Shown in pieces: positions 21,876 through 30,710 of a stretch of DNA of 44,184 nt. The translations under genes and the position numbers were made by a program. Positions within the stretch are counted from its first letter, which is position 1; each line of letters starts with the position of its first letter. The stretch is from Thermoleophilaceae bacterium (GTDB taxonomy: Bacteria; Actinomycetota; Thermoleophilia; Solirubrobacterales; Thermoleophilaceae). The DNA lies in the NCBI GenBank assembly GCA_025937135.1, contig JAICRZ010000004.1:1-44184 (forward strand), in the 5' to 3' direction. Below the pieces are notes generated by a model, which saw only the letters and a list, made by a program, of their open reading frames with translations, had not been told where the DNA came from and made no database searches.

Positions 21876-22211
21876 TTATGCGGCCGGATCGTCCGGCCAG
21901 CGGCCGTGCTCGTCGAAATATCGCCGCGCCTCTTCCTCCTGGTCACGCTCGCGGTCGCCGGTGACGCCCATGCGGAAGAAGAAGTTCAGGAGGAACACGG
22001 CGATGGCCGCGCCCAGGAGCATCGCGCCGATCTCGATGCCGACCTCGCGATCCGACGCGACGCCCATCACCACGAACCCCGAGATCGCGATCAGCACCGG
22101 GACGCCGTAGCGCACGAACAGCAGCCAGCGCTCCGTTCGCCGCCTGCGCCGCTCGGCCTCCGGATCCGGCTTGGGCGCCCATGGAGACAGCCCGTGTCCG
22201 TGCTGAACCAT
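21876..22211 (-). CDS. Small membrane protein, two transmembrane helices
   Basis: A 111-residue protein. The N-terminal ~30 residues are polar and Arg-rich (EAERRRRRTERW), followed by two membrane helices (YGVPVLIAISGFVVMGVA and IGAMLLGAAIAVFLLNFFF) and a short charged tail ending FDEHGRWPDD. No family was recognised. ATG 22211 (MVQHGHG) is chosen over an upstream frame extension that is simply translated terminator DNA. It lies just after the terminator of the ABC operon and so must have its own promoter or depend on read-through. Confidence 0.65.
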   Translation of the reverse strand: MVQHGHGLSPWAPKPDPEAERRRRRTERWLLFVRYGVPVLIAISGFVVMGVASDREVGIEIGAMLLGAAIAVFLLNFFFRMGVTGDRERDQEEEARRYFDEHGRWPDDPAA

Positions 22212-22228
22212 CCGGACGAGGAAAGCAG

Positions 22229-22309
22229 AAAAAGGACGGCGGACGGCGGAGGGCGGACGGCGGGGGCGGTGTCTCAGCACCGCTTTCCGCCGTCCGCCTT
22301 TCCGCCGTC
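22229..22309 (-). terminator. Strong intrinsic terminator after the FtsX-like operon
   Basis: On the minus strand a long hairpin forms: outer arms 22301-22309 with 22242-22250, a perfect 12-bp arm 22287-22298 with 22252-22263, and an inner GCGGTG/CACCGC stem with a six-base loop. A run of five T (plus-strand A 22229-22233) follows. It begins a few bases after the FtsX-like stop at 22314. The left arm repeats GGACGGC in tandem, so the stem can slide. Confidence 0.8.
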
Positions 22310-22313
22310 TCCT

Positions 22314-24878
22314 TTACTCGTACTGCAACGCGCTGAGCACGTTGAGCTTGCCGGCCCGCCGCGCCGGCCCGATCGCCGCCAGCACGCCGGCCACGATCGC
22401 CACGATCAGGAACGCGACCAGCGTCCCGACCGGCAGGTGCAGCGAGACGTCGTACTGCGACAGCGCCTGCGTCACGAGCGCCGACAGGAACACGCCGACG
22501 GCCATGCCGAGCAGCGCGCCGATCAGGGCGGTGATGATCGACTCGTGGCGGATCATCCGGCGCACCTGCCGCCGCGTCATGCCCACGGCGCGCAGCATGC
22601 CGAGCTCGCGGGTCCGCTCGAACACCGACAGCACCAGTGTGTTGACGATGCCGAACAGGCTCACGATCACCGACAGGGCCAGCAGCGCGTACAAAATGTT
22701 CAGGAACGAGCTGAACTGCTTGTCCTGATCCTTCTGGTACGCCGCGAGCGTCCACACCTTCGCGTCGGGGAAGTGCGCCAGCGACGCCTTCAGCGACGAC
22801 TCCGGCACGTCCGCGTTCACGAACACGTAGCGGAGCTTCGGCTGCTGGAACGTCTTGTCGAAGACCTGACGCGAGATCGTGATGTCCGCCAGCCCGAGCG
22901 GGTTGAACTCGGGCGGATCCTGGATCCCGCGAACGGTCAGCGCAAGGCGATCGTCCGCCGCGGTGACGGCGGTGAACGAGCTGCCGACATGCAGCTTGTG
23001 ATCGTCGGCGTACTTCTTCGTCACCACCGCGCCGCCTGTGCCGAGCTGCGCGAGCGTCGCATCCGAGCCGTCCTTCCAGGTGAAATGCAGCACCTTGGAC
23101 GCGGACCCGTCGACTCCGTCGATCGAGCTCTTCTTCCCGAACGCCTTGACCTGGTCCTCGCGGATGCTGGCCGAGGTGACTCCCTGCTGCTTCGCAAGCG
23201 CATCCGCGGTGCCCGCCGAGAACGGAGCGAAGCCGTCCGGAGCGGTCACGACGTAGTCCGATGCGACCTGCTTGTGCAGCGCGTCGTCGAACGAGTTGCG
23301 CAGACCGGAACCGAGCACCGCCACGAACGTGACGAGCGCGATGCCGATCATGAGCGCCGCGGCCGTGGTCGCGGTGCGGTGCGGGTTGCGCATGGCGTTG
23401 TCGCGGGCCAGCCGGCCGGCCGGCCCGCCGAGCCGCTCGGACGCGCGCCCGATGAACGAGGCCATGGGCCGCGCGATCTGCGGCGCCACGAGCGCCACGC
23501 CGATGAACAGGAGCAGCGAGCCCACGCCCATCGAGGTGAGCACCTGCGTCGCGTCGAGGCCGGATCCGAACACGCCGTAGCTCACGAGCGCGATGCCGAG
23601 CACCGACGCGAGGATCGTCAGCGTCCAGCCGAGCCGGCCGCGCTTGCGAGCCGGGTCGACGCCGCCCTCGCGGAGCGCGGCGACCGGTGCGATCCGCGTG
23701 GCACGCAACGCCGGGCCGAGGCCCGCGAGCGTGGTCACGCCGACGCCCACGAGCAGCGCCACGATCACCGTGCGCGCGGCGAACACCGTGCCCGCCGTCG
23801 GCAGGTCGATGCCGCTCGAGCTGAACAGCGCGTCGATCGCCTTCGACAGCCCGAACCCGGCGGCGATGCCGACGATCGAGGCCACGAGGCCGATCACGAT
23901 GGCCTCGAGCACCACCGACCCGAGCACCTGCCGGCGCGACGCGCCGATCATCCTCAGCAGGCCGAACTCCTTGGTGCGCTGGGCGACCGTGATGGAGAGC
24001 GTGTTGAAGATGATGAACGCGCCCACGAACAGCGAGATGAACCCGAACACGAGCAGCGCCGTGCGCAGGATCTTCAGGAACTGGTCGAGGCCGGAGAGGT
24101 CGAAGCGGTCCTGGGACTGTGCCGTCTGCACCTGAGCGGTCGGCGGGAGCACGCTGCCGACCGCCTGCCGCACCTGGGCGGCGGAGACGCCCGGCTTGCC
24201 CTTGACGAGGATCGAGTCGACCTTGCCGGTCTCCCCGAAGAGCTGCTGCGCGCCGGCGACGGAGAACACCGCCGCGCTCGCGGAGCCGATCGAGTTGACG
24301 TCGCCGAACGTGACGATGCCGCTGAGGATGTAGGTGTGCGTGCCGTCCTCGGCCACCACGCCGACGGAGTCGCCGAGCTTGTAGTGCTTCTTGTCGGCGG
24401 TCGACTTGTCGATGGCCACCTGATTGGGCTGTGACGGGAAGTTGCCCGCCTTGACCTTGAACGGGCTGAGGGCGCGCGCGCCCGGCGAGCTGGCGTCGAC
24501 GCCGACGGCGAACGACGGGCTGCCGTTCGTGTCGACGACCTTGCCCTTCTTGTCGGTGAGCTTGGCGTCGCCGTTCACCTCGCCCGAGACATAGGCCACC
24601 TGAGGAACGGCCTTCACCTGGTCGACCAGCGACTGCGGGATCGACTTGCGTTGCGAGGCCGGCCCGTTGTTGTCGTCGGCCTTGAATGCCGTACGGCCCG
24701 AAACGACCGCGTCGGCGCTGCCGTATGACGCCTGCTTGAGGTCGTCGGACGCCTTCAGCATCGTGTCGGTGGTGATGAACGCGCCCGCGATCATCGCCAC
24801 GCCGAGCACGATGGCGAGCGCCGTCAGCGCGGTGCGCAGCTTGCGCCCGAGCAGTCCCTTGACTGTGGCGGATCTCAT
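22314..24878 (-). CDS. FtsX/MacB-type ABC transporter permease, large two-module form
   Basis: An 854-residue membrane protein with two FtsX modules. Helix 1 is at about 17-37 (ALTALAIVLGVAMIAGAF), followed by an extracytoplasmic domain to about 265, three helices (FGFISLFVGAFIIFNTLSI and following), a linker with ALREGGVDPARKRGRLG, and a second cluster of helices. A second extracytoplasmic domain (about 510-740) and the final three helices follow. The motif TLSITVAQRTKEFGLLRMIGASRRQV and its C-terminal counterpart RTRELGMLRAVGMTRRQV are characteristic. Such proteins use mechanical motion to release lipids, lipoproteins or peptides rather than to translocate. ATG 24878 overlaps the ATPase stop (ATGA). 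A strong terminator follows. Confidence 0.92.
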   Translation of the reverse strand: MRSATVKGLLGRKLRTALTALAIVLGVAMIAGAFITTDTMLKASDDLKQASYGSADAVVSGRTAFKADDNNGPASQRKSIPQSLVDQVKAVPQVAYVSGEVNGDAKLTDKKGKVVDTNGSPSFAVGVDASSPGARALSPFKVKAGNFPSQPNQVAIDKSTADKKHYKLGDSVGVVAEDGTHTYILSGIVTFGDVNSIGSASAAVFSVAGAQQLFGETGKVDSILVKGKPGVSAAQVRQAVGSVLPPTAQVQTAQSQDRFDLSGLDQFLKILRTALLVFGFISLFVGAFIIFNTLSITVAQRTKEFGLLRMIGASRRQVLGSVVLEAIVIGLVASIVGIAAGFGLSKAIDALFSSSGIDLPTAGTVFAARTVIVALLVGVGVTTLAGLGPALRATRIAPVAALREGGVDPARKRGRLGWTLTILASVLGIALVSYGVFGSGLDATQVLTSMGVGSLLLFIGVALVAPQIARPMASFIGRASERLGGPAGRLARDNAMRNPHRTATTAAALMIGIALVTFVAVLGSGLRNSFDDALHKQVASDYVVTAPDGFAPFSAGTADALAKQQGVTSASIREDQVKAFGKKSSIDGVDGSASKVLHFTWKDGSDATLAQLGTGGAVVTKKYADDHKLHVGSSFTAVTAADDRLALTVRGIQDPPEFNPLGLADITISRQVFDKTFQQPKLRYVFVNADVPESSLKASLAHFPDAKVWTLAAYQKDQDKQFSSFLNILYALLALSVIVSLFGIVNTLVLSVFERTRELGMLRAVGMTRRQVRRMIRHESIITALIGALLGMAVGVFLSALVTQALSQYDVSLHLPVGTLVAFLIVAIVAGVLAAIGPARRAGKLNVLSALQYE

Positions 24879-25645
24879 CGAGCGGCCGCCGTCTGGATGT
24901 CGGCCATCGCGTCGAGCACCTGGCTCGAGGTCGAGCGGCCGAGGTCCTTCACGAGGCTGCCGTCGGCAAGGAACATCGTGCGGTCGGCGACGGCGGAGGC
25001 GCCGGCGTCATGGGTGACCATCACGATCGTCTGGCCGTAGTCGTCCACCGACCCGCGCAGGAGCTGGAGGATCTCGTCGCTCGTGGTGGAGTCGAGGTTG
25101 CCGGTCGGCTCGTCCGCGAACAGCACGGTCGGGCGCGTGACCAGCGAGCGCGCGATCGCGACTCGCTGCTGCTGCCCGCCCGAGAGCTCGCTCGGCCGGT
25201 GAGCGCGGCGATCGGCTAGGCCGACCTTGCCGATCAGCTCGTCGACCCACTCGCGGTCGGGCTTCTCGCCGGCGAGCGAGAGCGGCAGGAGGATGTTCTC
25301 CTCGGCCGACAGCATCGGAAGCAGGTTGAAGAACTGGAAGATGAAGCCGATGTGCTCGCGCCGCAGGAGCGTGAGCTCGTTGTCGTTCATGTCGGTGATC
25401 TCCTCACCCGAGATCTCGACGGTGCCCGCGGTCGGGCGATCGAGGCCGGCGAGGATGTGCATCAGCGTCGACTTGCCGGAGCCCGAGGGCCCCATGACGG
25501 CGGTGAGCTCGCCACTCATGATCTGGAGCGAGACCCCGCGAAGCGCGTCGACCGCGGACTCGCCTTCGCCATAGCGGCGGGTGATCGAGTCGGCGGACAC
25601 GACCGCGCGCGTGGCGACGGACGGCTCGGCGGTGGACGTGGTCAT
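24875..25645 (-). CDS. ABC transporter ATP-binding protein (LolD/MacB-type)
   Basis: A 256-residue ATPase. Walker A is GPSGSGKS (about 51-58), the Q-loop [20 protein letters not shown] follows, the signature is [17 protein letters not shown] (about 152), Walker B is [11 protein letters not shown] (about 175) and the H-loop is MVTHDAG. The pattern is the LolD/FtsE/MacB class that partners FtsX-type permeases. A perfect AAGGAGG ribosome site lies a few bases before ATG 25645. The frame is open far upstream but only as the shadow of the methyltransferase gene. With the 22314-24878 product it forms a two-gene mechanotransmission ABC system. Confidence 0.94.
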   Translation of the reverse strand: MTTSTAEPSVATRAVVSADSITRRYGEGESAVDALRGVSLQIMSGELTAVMGPSGSGKSTLMHILAGLDRPTAGTVEISGEEITDMNDNELTLLRREHIGFIFQFFNLLPMLSAEENILLPLSLAGEKPDREWVDELIGKVGLADRRAHRPSELSGGQQQRVAIARSLVTRPTVLFADEPTGNLDSTTSDEILQLLRGSVDDYGQTIVMVTHDAGASAVADRTMFLADGSLVKDLGRSTSSQVLDAMADIQTAAAR

Positions 25646-25764
25646 ATGTCCTCCTTCTGAGGATGCGAATCCAAGGTCGGGCACAGCTAGGGGCGACCGT
25701 ACGCCCAATGGCCCTCTCATGCATCGGCCTTTGTGCCGACTTTCGGGTCCGCCCTGAGGAGGAT
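25646..25764. other. Intergenic region before the LolD/FtsX operon
   Basis: A 119-bp space between the methyltransferase stop and the ABC ATPase start. Apart from the perfect ribosome site at its edge, it contains no clear -10 box at leaderless spacing and no coding potential. It probably holds the promoter of the ABC operon. Confidence 0.4.
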
Positions 25765-26805
25765 TCAGCGCGCTCTGGCCAGATACAGCGTCTGGCCGGG
25801 AATCCGCCGGATCCGCACGCCCTTCGGCTTCGTGAAGCCCGCTTCGGTCAGCCACGCGGCCAGATCGTCCGGCGAGTAGGTGGCGGCGCCAGAGGTGAGG
25901 TGGAAGAAGAGGCCGAGGAAGGCGGCCGCGTCGGGCGCCCTGCCGCTCTTCGGCAGGAACAGGTCGAGGACCGCGACCGTGCCGCCCGGCTTCAGCGACT
26001 CGCGGATCCGCGTCAGCAGCCGCACGCAGGTGGGTGGATCGAAGTGGTGGATGATGTTGAACGCGAGGGCGCCGTCGTGAGGGCCGCCGAGGTCTGCCTC
26101 GAACATGTCGCCCTCGCGGTGACGTACGCGCTCGGACATCCCGTTGTCGGCGATGATCTCGCGCCCGATCGCGGCGCTGCCCGGGAGGTCGACGACCGTG
26201 GAGCTGAGCGTCGGGTGGCGCTTGCACAGCGCGGCCGAGAACCAGCCGTGGCCGCCCGCCACGTCGAGCAGGCTGCGCGGGTCCTTCGGCAGCTCGACCG
26301 CCCTGGCCACCTCCGGCGCCGACAGCCGTGCCAGCTCGAACTGCCCGACGATGTAGCGGCGCCAGTGCGGGTCGTCGGGGTCGTCGCCGTGGATCGCGAC
26401 CGACTCGCCCGTCTCGAGCAGCCGCTCGAAGCGCTGCCACCACTCCCAGTAGTCGTAGGAGTGTTCGATGAACGTGCCCACGTAGGTGTCCGAGGCCGGA
26501 TCCAGCCAGCGCCGCGAGTTCTTCGTGAGCGACCAGCGGCCGCCCGACTCGTTCACGTGGTCGATCGAAGCGAGCGCCTGGAGCAGCAGCCGCGCGCCCT
26601 CGGGGCGCAGGCCGAGCTCACCGGCGAGCTCCTCGAGCGAGGCGTCTTTCTCGGCGAGCCGCTTGAAGACCCCCAGCCGGACACCGGCCATCACGGCGCG
26701 CGCGAGCGGCAGCGAGAACATGACCTCGCCCACCGGCACCGGCGCGAGGTTGAGATGGAGCGCCGCGAACTCCGTCACGTTCGACGGCTTGAGGAAGAGG
26801 CGCAT
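25765..26805 (-). CDS. SAM-dependent O-methyltransferase (COMT-like, dimerisation plus Methyltransf_2)
   Basis: A 346-residue enzyme. The N-terminal winged-helix-type dimerisation domain (about 25-110) includes SLEELAGELGLRPEGARLLL. The SAM-binding Rossmann part begins at LLDVAGGHGWFSAAL (about 188), with VVDLPGS, then HREGDMFE and the motif FNIIHHFDPP (about 262), where the second His could be the general base. Family members methylate hydroxyls on phenolics, hydroxyneurosporene or polyketides. A carotenoid or quinone substrate is plausible, but no pathway genes lie nearby. TAGGGT ends 9 nt before ATG 26805. The gene is followed by a 119-bp intergenic region leading to the ABC ATPase gene. 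Confidence 0.85.
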   Translation of the reverse strand: MRLFLKPSNVTEFAALHLNLAPVPVGEVMFSLPLARAVMAGVRLGVFKRLAEKDASLEELAGELGLRPEGARLLLQALASIDHVNESGGRWSLTKNSRRWLDPASDTYVGTFIEHSYDYWEWWQRFERLLETGESVAIHGDDPDDPHWRRYIVGQFELARLSAPEVARAVELPKDPRSLLDVAGGHGWFSAALCKRHPTLSSTVVDLPGSAAIGREIIADNGMSERVRHREGDMFEADLGGPHDGALAFNIIHHFDPPTCVRLLTRIRESLKPGGTVAVLDLFLPKSGRAPDAAAFLGLFFHLTSGAATYSPDDLAAWLTEAGFTKPKGVRIRRIPGQTLYLARAR

Positions 26806-26817
26806 GCGCTGGCGACC

Positions 26818-27549
26818 CTAACCCGGCGCGCGCAGGACCGCCAGCAGCGAGAGGCCGGCCGGGAGCGACCAGCCGCGCGCGATCAGCGCAGCCTCCGCGC
26901 GCAGCGGCAGCTCGAGCATCCCGTTGAGCGCGGGCGGAGTGAGCGCGAGCTCCGACGACCCCGCGCCGTCGCTGCCGCGGCGCGCGATCCTGACGATGGC
27001 CGCCGGCAGCAGGTACGCGCTGTTGAACGAGGTCATCCGCTCGACGCGCCAGCCCGCGGACTCGGCGGCCCGGCGCAGGGCGCGCCGCGTGTAGCGGCGG
27101 TGGTGGCGGTTGACCACGTCGTGCTGCGACCAGAGCCGCGGGTAGGCGGGCACGGTCACCACGAGCGCGCCGCCGGGCCGCGTCACCCGGCGCAGCTCGC
27201 GCAGGCTGCGCACGTCATCCGGGGTGTGCTCGATCACGTCGAGGCAGGTCACGGCGTCGAAGGCGCCATCGGGGTGCGGGACTGCCTCGATCGGCGCGCG
27301 CGTCACGTCATGGTGACCGCGCGTCCGGGCCGCCTCGACGCCGGCCGGGTTCAGCTCGATCCCCGTCACGCCGCCGTACGCGGCCAGCTCGTCGAGCGTC
27401 CGGCCGGAGCCCGAGCCCGCGTCGAGCAGGCGCGCGCCGTCGCGCAGATCGAGCGAGTCGAGCACCGCGCGCAGCACCCGGCGCCGCCCGCGGTACCACC
27501 AGTGGCGGTCGTCGAGGTCGAGCATCGTCTGGAATTCGGCCCGGTCCAC
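26818..27549 (-). CDS. Class I SAM-dependent methyltransferase (Methyltransf_11/23 type)
   Basis: About 243 residues from GTG 27549. MLDLDDRHWWYRGRRRVL at the N-terminus is typical of methyltransferases found with glycolipid or surface-polysaccharide genes. SAM motif I is LLDAGSGSGRTL (about 41-52), motif II ELNPAGVEAA, and the DAVTCLDVIEHTPD block follows. The C-terminal ~80 residues contain a short hydrophobic region (SAYLLPAAIVRIA), perhaps membrane-associated. The substrate is unknown. The start is supported by GACACT 6 nt upstream and by the divergent antiporter gene 33 bases away. A longer in-frame reading is non-coding shadow of the antiporter. Confidence 0.85.
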   Translation of the reverse strand: MDRAEFQTMLDLDDRHWWYRGRRRVLRAVLDSLDLRDGARLLDAGSGSGRTLDELAAYGGVTGIELNPAGVEAARTRGHHDVTRAPIEAVPHPDGAFDAVTCLDVIEHTPDDVRSLRELRRVTRPGGALVVTVPAYPRLWSQHDVVNRHHRRYTRRALRRAAESAGWRVERMTSFNSAYLLPAAIVRIARRGSDGAGSSELALTPPALNGMLELPLRAEAALIARGWSLPAGLSLLAVLRAPG

Positions 27550-27582
27550 GCGCGAAGTGTCGCGTAGGTTTCCCCGCCCGCG

Positions 27583-29172
27583 ATGACCGCCATCGACATA
27601 GCCGAGACGTTCGTCCTGCTGCTCGCCGTCGCGCTGGCCCTCACGTGGCTCTCGCGGCGGATCGGCATCCCCTACCCCGTGGCGCTCGTCCTCGGCGGCG
27701 TCGGGCTGGCGTTCGTGCCCGGGCTCCCGCAGGTCCGGCCGGACCCAGAGCTCGTACTGCTGCTGTTCGTGACGCCCCTGCTGTTCGCCGACGCGTTCTT
27801 CGCCCCGGTCGCGGAGCTGGCCCGCAACGCGCGCTCGATCGCGCTGCTGGCGTCGGTGCTCGTGGGCGTGACGGCCGGGGTCGTGGCCGTGGCGGCGCAC
27901 TTCGTGCTCGACGTGGGCTGGGGACCTGCGTTCGCGCTCGGCGCGGCCCTGGCGGCCACCGACGCGGTCGCTCCCGTCCAGGTGCTCGGCCGGGAGGGCG
28001 CCGACCCGCGCCTCGTGGCGGTGATCCAGGGCGAGAGCCTGCTCAACGACGGCGTCGCGTTCGCGCTGGTGAAGGTGGCCTCGAGCGCCGTGGTCACGGG
28101 CTCGTTCTCGATCGCGTCCGCGGGCGGCAAGCTCGCGCTGTCGGTGCTCGGCGGGATCGCGATCGGCTTCGCCGTGGCAGCGGTGATCGTGGAGGCGCGC
28201 AAGCGCACGAACGACACGATCGTGGAGGCCGCGCTGTCGCTCGTCACGCCGCTCGCGGCGTTCATCGCCGCGGATCGCATCGGCGCGTCCGGGATCCTCG
28301 CGGCGGTGGCGGCGGGCCTGTGGATGGGACCGCGCTCGCGCTCGCTCGTGGAGCCGCTCACGCGCGTGGAGATCCAGGCCGCGTGGCAGATCATCGGCTA
28401 CCTGCTCAACTCGCTGCTGTTCCTGATCGTCGGCCTCCAGATGCGCGAGGTGGTGCACGCCGTGGATCTGCCCGCCGGGCGCATCGCGATCGCCTCCGCG
28501 GTGATACTCGTGGCCCTGATCGGCTTCCGCGTGCTGTGGGCGCTCACCGTGCCCTCCGCCTGGCAGGGCGTGCGCAACCTGGTGGGGCGCGGTGGCGAGG
28601 TATCCACGCGTGGCTGGCGCCTGGCGCTCGCCTGGAGCGGCGTGCGCGGCGCGCTGGCGCTGGCGGCGGTGCTCACGCTGCCGGCGAAGACCGACACCGG
28701 CGCGCCGTTTCCCGGCCGCGACGTGGTCGTGCTCGTCACGCTGATCATCATCGTCGCCACGCTCGTGATCCAGGGGCTGACGCTCCAGCCGCTGATGCGG
28801 GCCCTCGGGCTCACCGACCCCGAGCGCGCGCAGCACGAGGAGGCACACGCGCGCGCGCGAGCGGCCGAGGCGGCGCTCGAGCGGCTCGAGGAGGTGGCGC
28901 GCGAGCAGGACCTCCCCGAGCGCACGCGCAGCTGGCTCGAGCGCGAGTACGCGTTCCGGCGCGACCGCTACACCGCCCGCGCGGGCGACGGCGCCGATCG
29001 CGACCTCGAGGAGCGCCACAGGCGCCTGGTCGCCGCGGACGAGCAGCTGCTCGCGGCCGCCCGCGACGCCGTCATGGAGCTGGAGGCGAGCGGCGACGTG
29101 CGCAGCGACGTGGCGCAGCGCGTGCTGCGCGACCTGGACCTCGACAGCGCACGCGTGGGCGAACGCGATTAG
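27583..29172 (+). CDS. Na+/H+ antiporter, CPA1 (NhaP-type) family
   Basis: A 529-residue membrane protein with about 12 hydrophobic helices up to residue ~405 and a long charged coiled-coil-like tail (about 410-529, rich in Glu and Arg). The CPA1 ion-binding region is seen in ALAATDAVAPVQVLG (about 125-140) and QGESLLNDGVAFALVK (about 148), with the paired N-D residues. The C-terminal conserved WSGVRGALALAAVLTLP is at about 350. It exchanges protons for sodium or potassium and so controls pH and salt balance. The cytoplasmic tail is probably regulatory. It ends directly at repeat copy B. Confidence 0.92.
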   Translation: MTAIDIAETFVLLLAVALALTWLSRRIGIPYPVALVLGGVGLAFVPGLPQVRPDPELVLLLFVTPLLFADAFFAPVAELARNARSIALLASVLVGVTAGVVAVAAHFVLDVGWGPAFALGAALAATDAVAPVQVLGREGADPRLVAVIQGESLLNDGVAFALVKVASSAVVTGSFSIASAGGKLALSVLGGIAIGFAVAAVIVEARKRTNDTIVEAALSLVTPLAAFIAADRIGASGILAAVAAGLWMGPRSRSLVEPLTRVEIQAAWQIIGYLLNSLLFLIVGLQMREVVHAVDLPAGRIAIASAVILVALIGFRVLWALTVPSAWQGVRNLVGRGGEVSTRGWRLALAWSGVRGALALAAVLTLPAKTDTGAPFPGRDVVVLVTLIIIVATLVIQGLTLQPLMRALGLTDPERAQHEEAHARARAAEAALERLEEVAREQDLPERTRSWLEREYAFRRDRYTARAGDGADRDLEERHRRLVAADEQLLAAARDAVMELEASGDVRSDVAQRVLRDLDLDSARVGERD

Positions 29173-29178
29173 ACAGAG

Positions 29179-29245
29179 CGAAATGTTCGATCCCGGCGGC
29201 CTGCCTTGGCGACGCGAGCGCCGTGGCACCGGGATCTCCATCTCG
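29179..29245. repeat. 67-bp palindromic intergenic repeat, copy B
   Basis: This copy is inverted relative to 20469-20535 and has the same length. Its outer stem is one pair longer (AGCG/CGCT against ACG/CGT), and one arm base change gives a G-U pair, so the helix is retained. It fills almost all the space between the antiporter stop (29172) and the convergent metallophosphoesterase stop (29246), where it could serve as a bidirectional terminator. Confidence 0.75.
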
Positions 29246-30034
29246 CTAATGGATGGCGGACGCTCTTTTCTCGGCGACCGCCAGGTCGAAGACCCAGAAG
29301 TCGCGCTTGATCACCGGCACCGACACGTTGTGCACGGGCACGTCACCGAGGTTGCCCGCGAATGTGCCGGCGTGCGCGTGGCCGTGCAGCACGAGGTCGG
29401 GGCTGTGGTGCACGATCGGGCCGGCCAGGCGGTCGGTGCCGAGGAACGCCCAGATCGGCTCAGGCTCGCCGATCAGCGTGTCGGTCGTGGGCGCGTAGTG
29501 CAGCAACACGATTCTGAGTGGGCAGGTCTCGACCGCGCTCAGCCCCTCCTCGATCGCCTCCACCTCACGCGTCGCATTCGCGTACACCGCGCGCAGGTCG
29601 GGCTCGCCGAAGTCGGGCAGGTACGAGCCGGGGAAGCCACCGACGTGCCCCTTCACGCCCACGATCCCGACCTGCACGCCCTTGATCCCGAGGATCGCGT
29701 GCGAGCGGTCGAGCAGCTCGATGCCGGCGTCCTCGACCACTGCGCGCAGCTCGTCGACGCGGTTCACGTGCCAGTCGTGGTTGCCGAGTACCGCGACGAC
29801 GGGCGTCTTCAGGCCGCGGCAGGCGTCGGCCAGCACGCGCGCCTGCTCCGGCTCGCCGTGCGTGGTGAGGTCGCCGGCCAGGAGGATCAGGTCGACCGTG
29901 CCGTCGATCGCCGCGAACGCGGCCGCGGTCTCCTCGCGGTTGGCGTCCGAGCAGTGGATGTCGCCCACCGTGGCGACCTTGATGACCACCCCCTCGTGTT
30001 CGGGCACGGGGCGACCGTTGCTGTCGGCAACCAT
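29246..30034 (-). CDS. Metallophosphoesterase (calcineurin-like)
   Basis: A 262-residue soluble phosphoesterase. All metal-site motifs are present: VGDIHCSDAN (about 23), LLAGDLTTHG (about 51), VLGNHDWH (about 82), VLLHYAPT (about 178) and LHGHAHAG (about 217). The two-metal centre cleaves phosphomono- or diesters; cyclic nucleotide, Ap4A or nucleic-acid substrates are all possible. There is no signal peptide, so it is cytoplasmic. A GGGGAGAG ribosome site precedes ATG 30034. It is convergent with the antiporter and separated from it only by repeat copy B. Confidence 0.9.
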   Translation of the reverse strand: MVADSNGRPVPEHEGVVIKVATVGDIHCSDANREETAAAFAAIDGTVDLILLAGDLTTHGEPEQARVLADACRGLKTPVVAVLGNHDWHVNRVDELRAVVEDAGIELLDRSHAILGIKGVQVGIVGVKGHVGGFPGSYLPDFGEPDLRAVYANATREVEAIEEGLSAVETCPLRIVLLHYAPTTDTLIGEPEPIWAFLGTDRLAGPIVHHSPDLVLHGHAHAGTFAGNLGDVPVHNVSVPVIKRDFWVFDLAVAEKRASAIH

Positions 30035-30095
30035 GTCTCTCCCCTACCCACGTCGCGCCGGTTCGAAATCAGGCGACGGGGTATGACGGCGACCG

Positions 30096-30710
30096 ATGGC
30101 CGACGACGGATTCGAGGCGTTCGAGGCGACGCTGAAGAAGGCCGTGGCCGCGTTCCGCGAGGCGGAGGTGCCCACCCTGCTCGGCGGATCGCTCGCGATC
30201 TGGGCGCGCGGCGGCCCCGAGTCGCGCCACGACCTCGACTTCATGGTCAAGCCGGAGGACGCGGAACGGGCGCTCCAGGTGCTCGTGGATGCCGGGATGA
30301 AGCCCGAGCGACCCCCCGAGGGCTGGCTCTACAAGGCATGGGACGGCGACGTGCTCGTGGACGTCATCTTCCAGCCGCGCGGCCTCACGATGAGCGACGA
30401 GGTGTTCGAGCGGGCCGAGACGCGTGAGGTGATGGCGATCAGCGTGAGCCTGATGGCGCTCGACGACGTCTTCGCCACCAAGCTGCTCGCGCTCGACGAG
30501 CACAACTGCAATTACGCTGGCGTGCTGCTCGGGGCCCGCGCGCTACGTGAGCAGATCGATTGGGACGACCTACGCGACCGCACAGAGGACTGGCCCTTCG
30601 CCCGCGCGTTCTTCGTGCTCGCGGAGGGGCTGGGGATCGTGCAGAGCCAGACGGTCTCCGTCGAGTCCGACGAGCGCGGCCGCCGGCACATCCAGATCTC
30701 CGACTCGTAG
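30096..30710 (+). CDS. Nucleotidyltransferase-fold protein
   Basis: A 204-residue protein with the polymerase-beta/MNT signature: LLGGSLAIWARGG (about 27-39) followed by SRHDLDFMV, giving the GGS...DxD metal-binding pattern, and a third acidic residue in DVLVDVIFQ. Helices with VFATKLLALDEHNCNY follow. Related proteins transfer nucleotides to small molecules (antibiotic resistance), to proteins (MenT/AbiEii-type toxins) or have unknown targets. No obvious antitoxin gene lies beside it, so a toxin role is not supported. The stop TAG overlaps the GTG start of the next membrane-protein gene (TAGTG), so the two are coupled. Confidence 0.72.
   Translation: MADDGFEAFEATLKKAVAAFREAEVPTLLGGSLAIWARGGPESRHDLDFMVKPEDAERALQVLVDAGMKPERPPEGWLYKAWDGDVLVDVIFQPRGLTMSDEVFERAETREVMAISVSLMALDDVFATKLLALDEHNCNYAGVLLGARALREQIDWDDLRDRTEDWPFARAFFVLAEGLGIVQSQTVSVESDERGRRHIQISDS

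Noticed and set aside
19863-24434. Very long plus-strand open frame of about 1500 codons
   Set aside because: High-GC antisense shadow of the acyl-CoA ligase, beta-propeller and FtsX-like genes; no recognisable domain.
30096-30710. Nucleotidyltransferase as a toxin of an AbiE/MenT-type toxin-antitoxin pair
   Set aside because: No small regulator or antitoxin lies beside it; the coupled partner is a large membrane protein.
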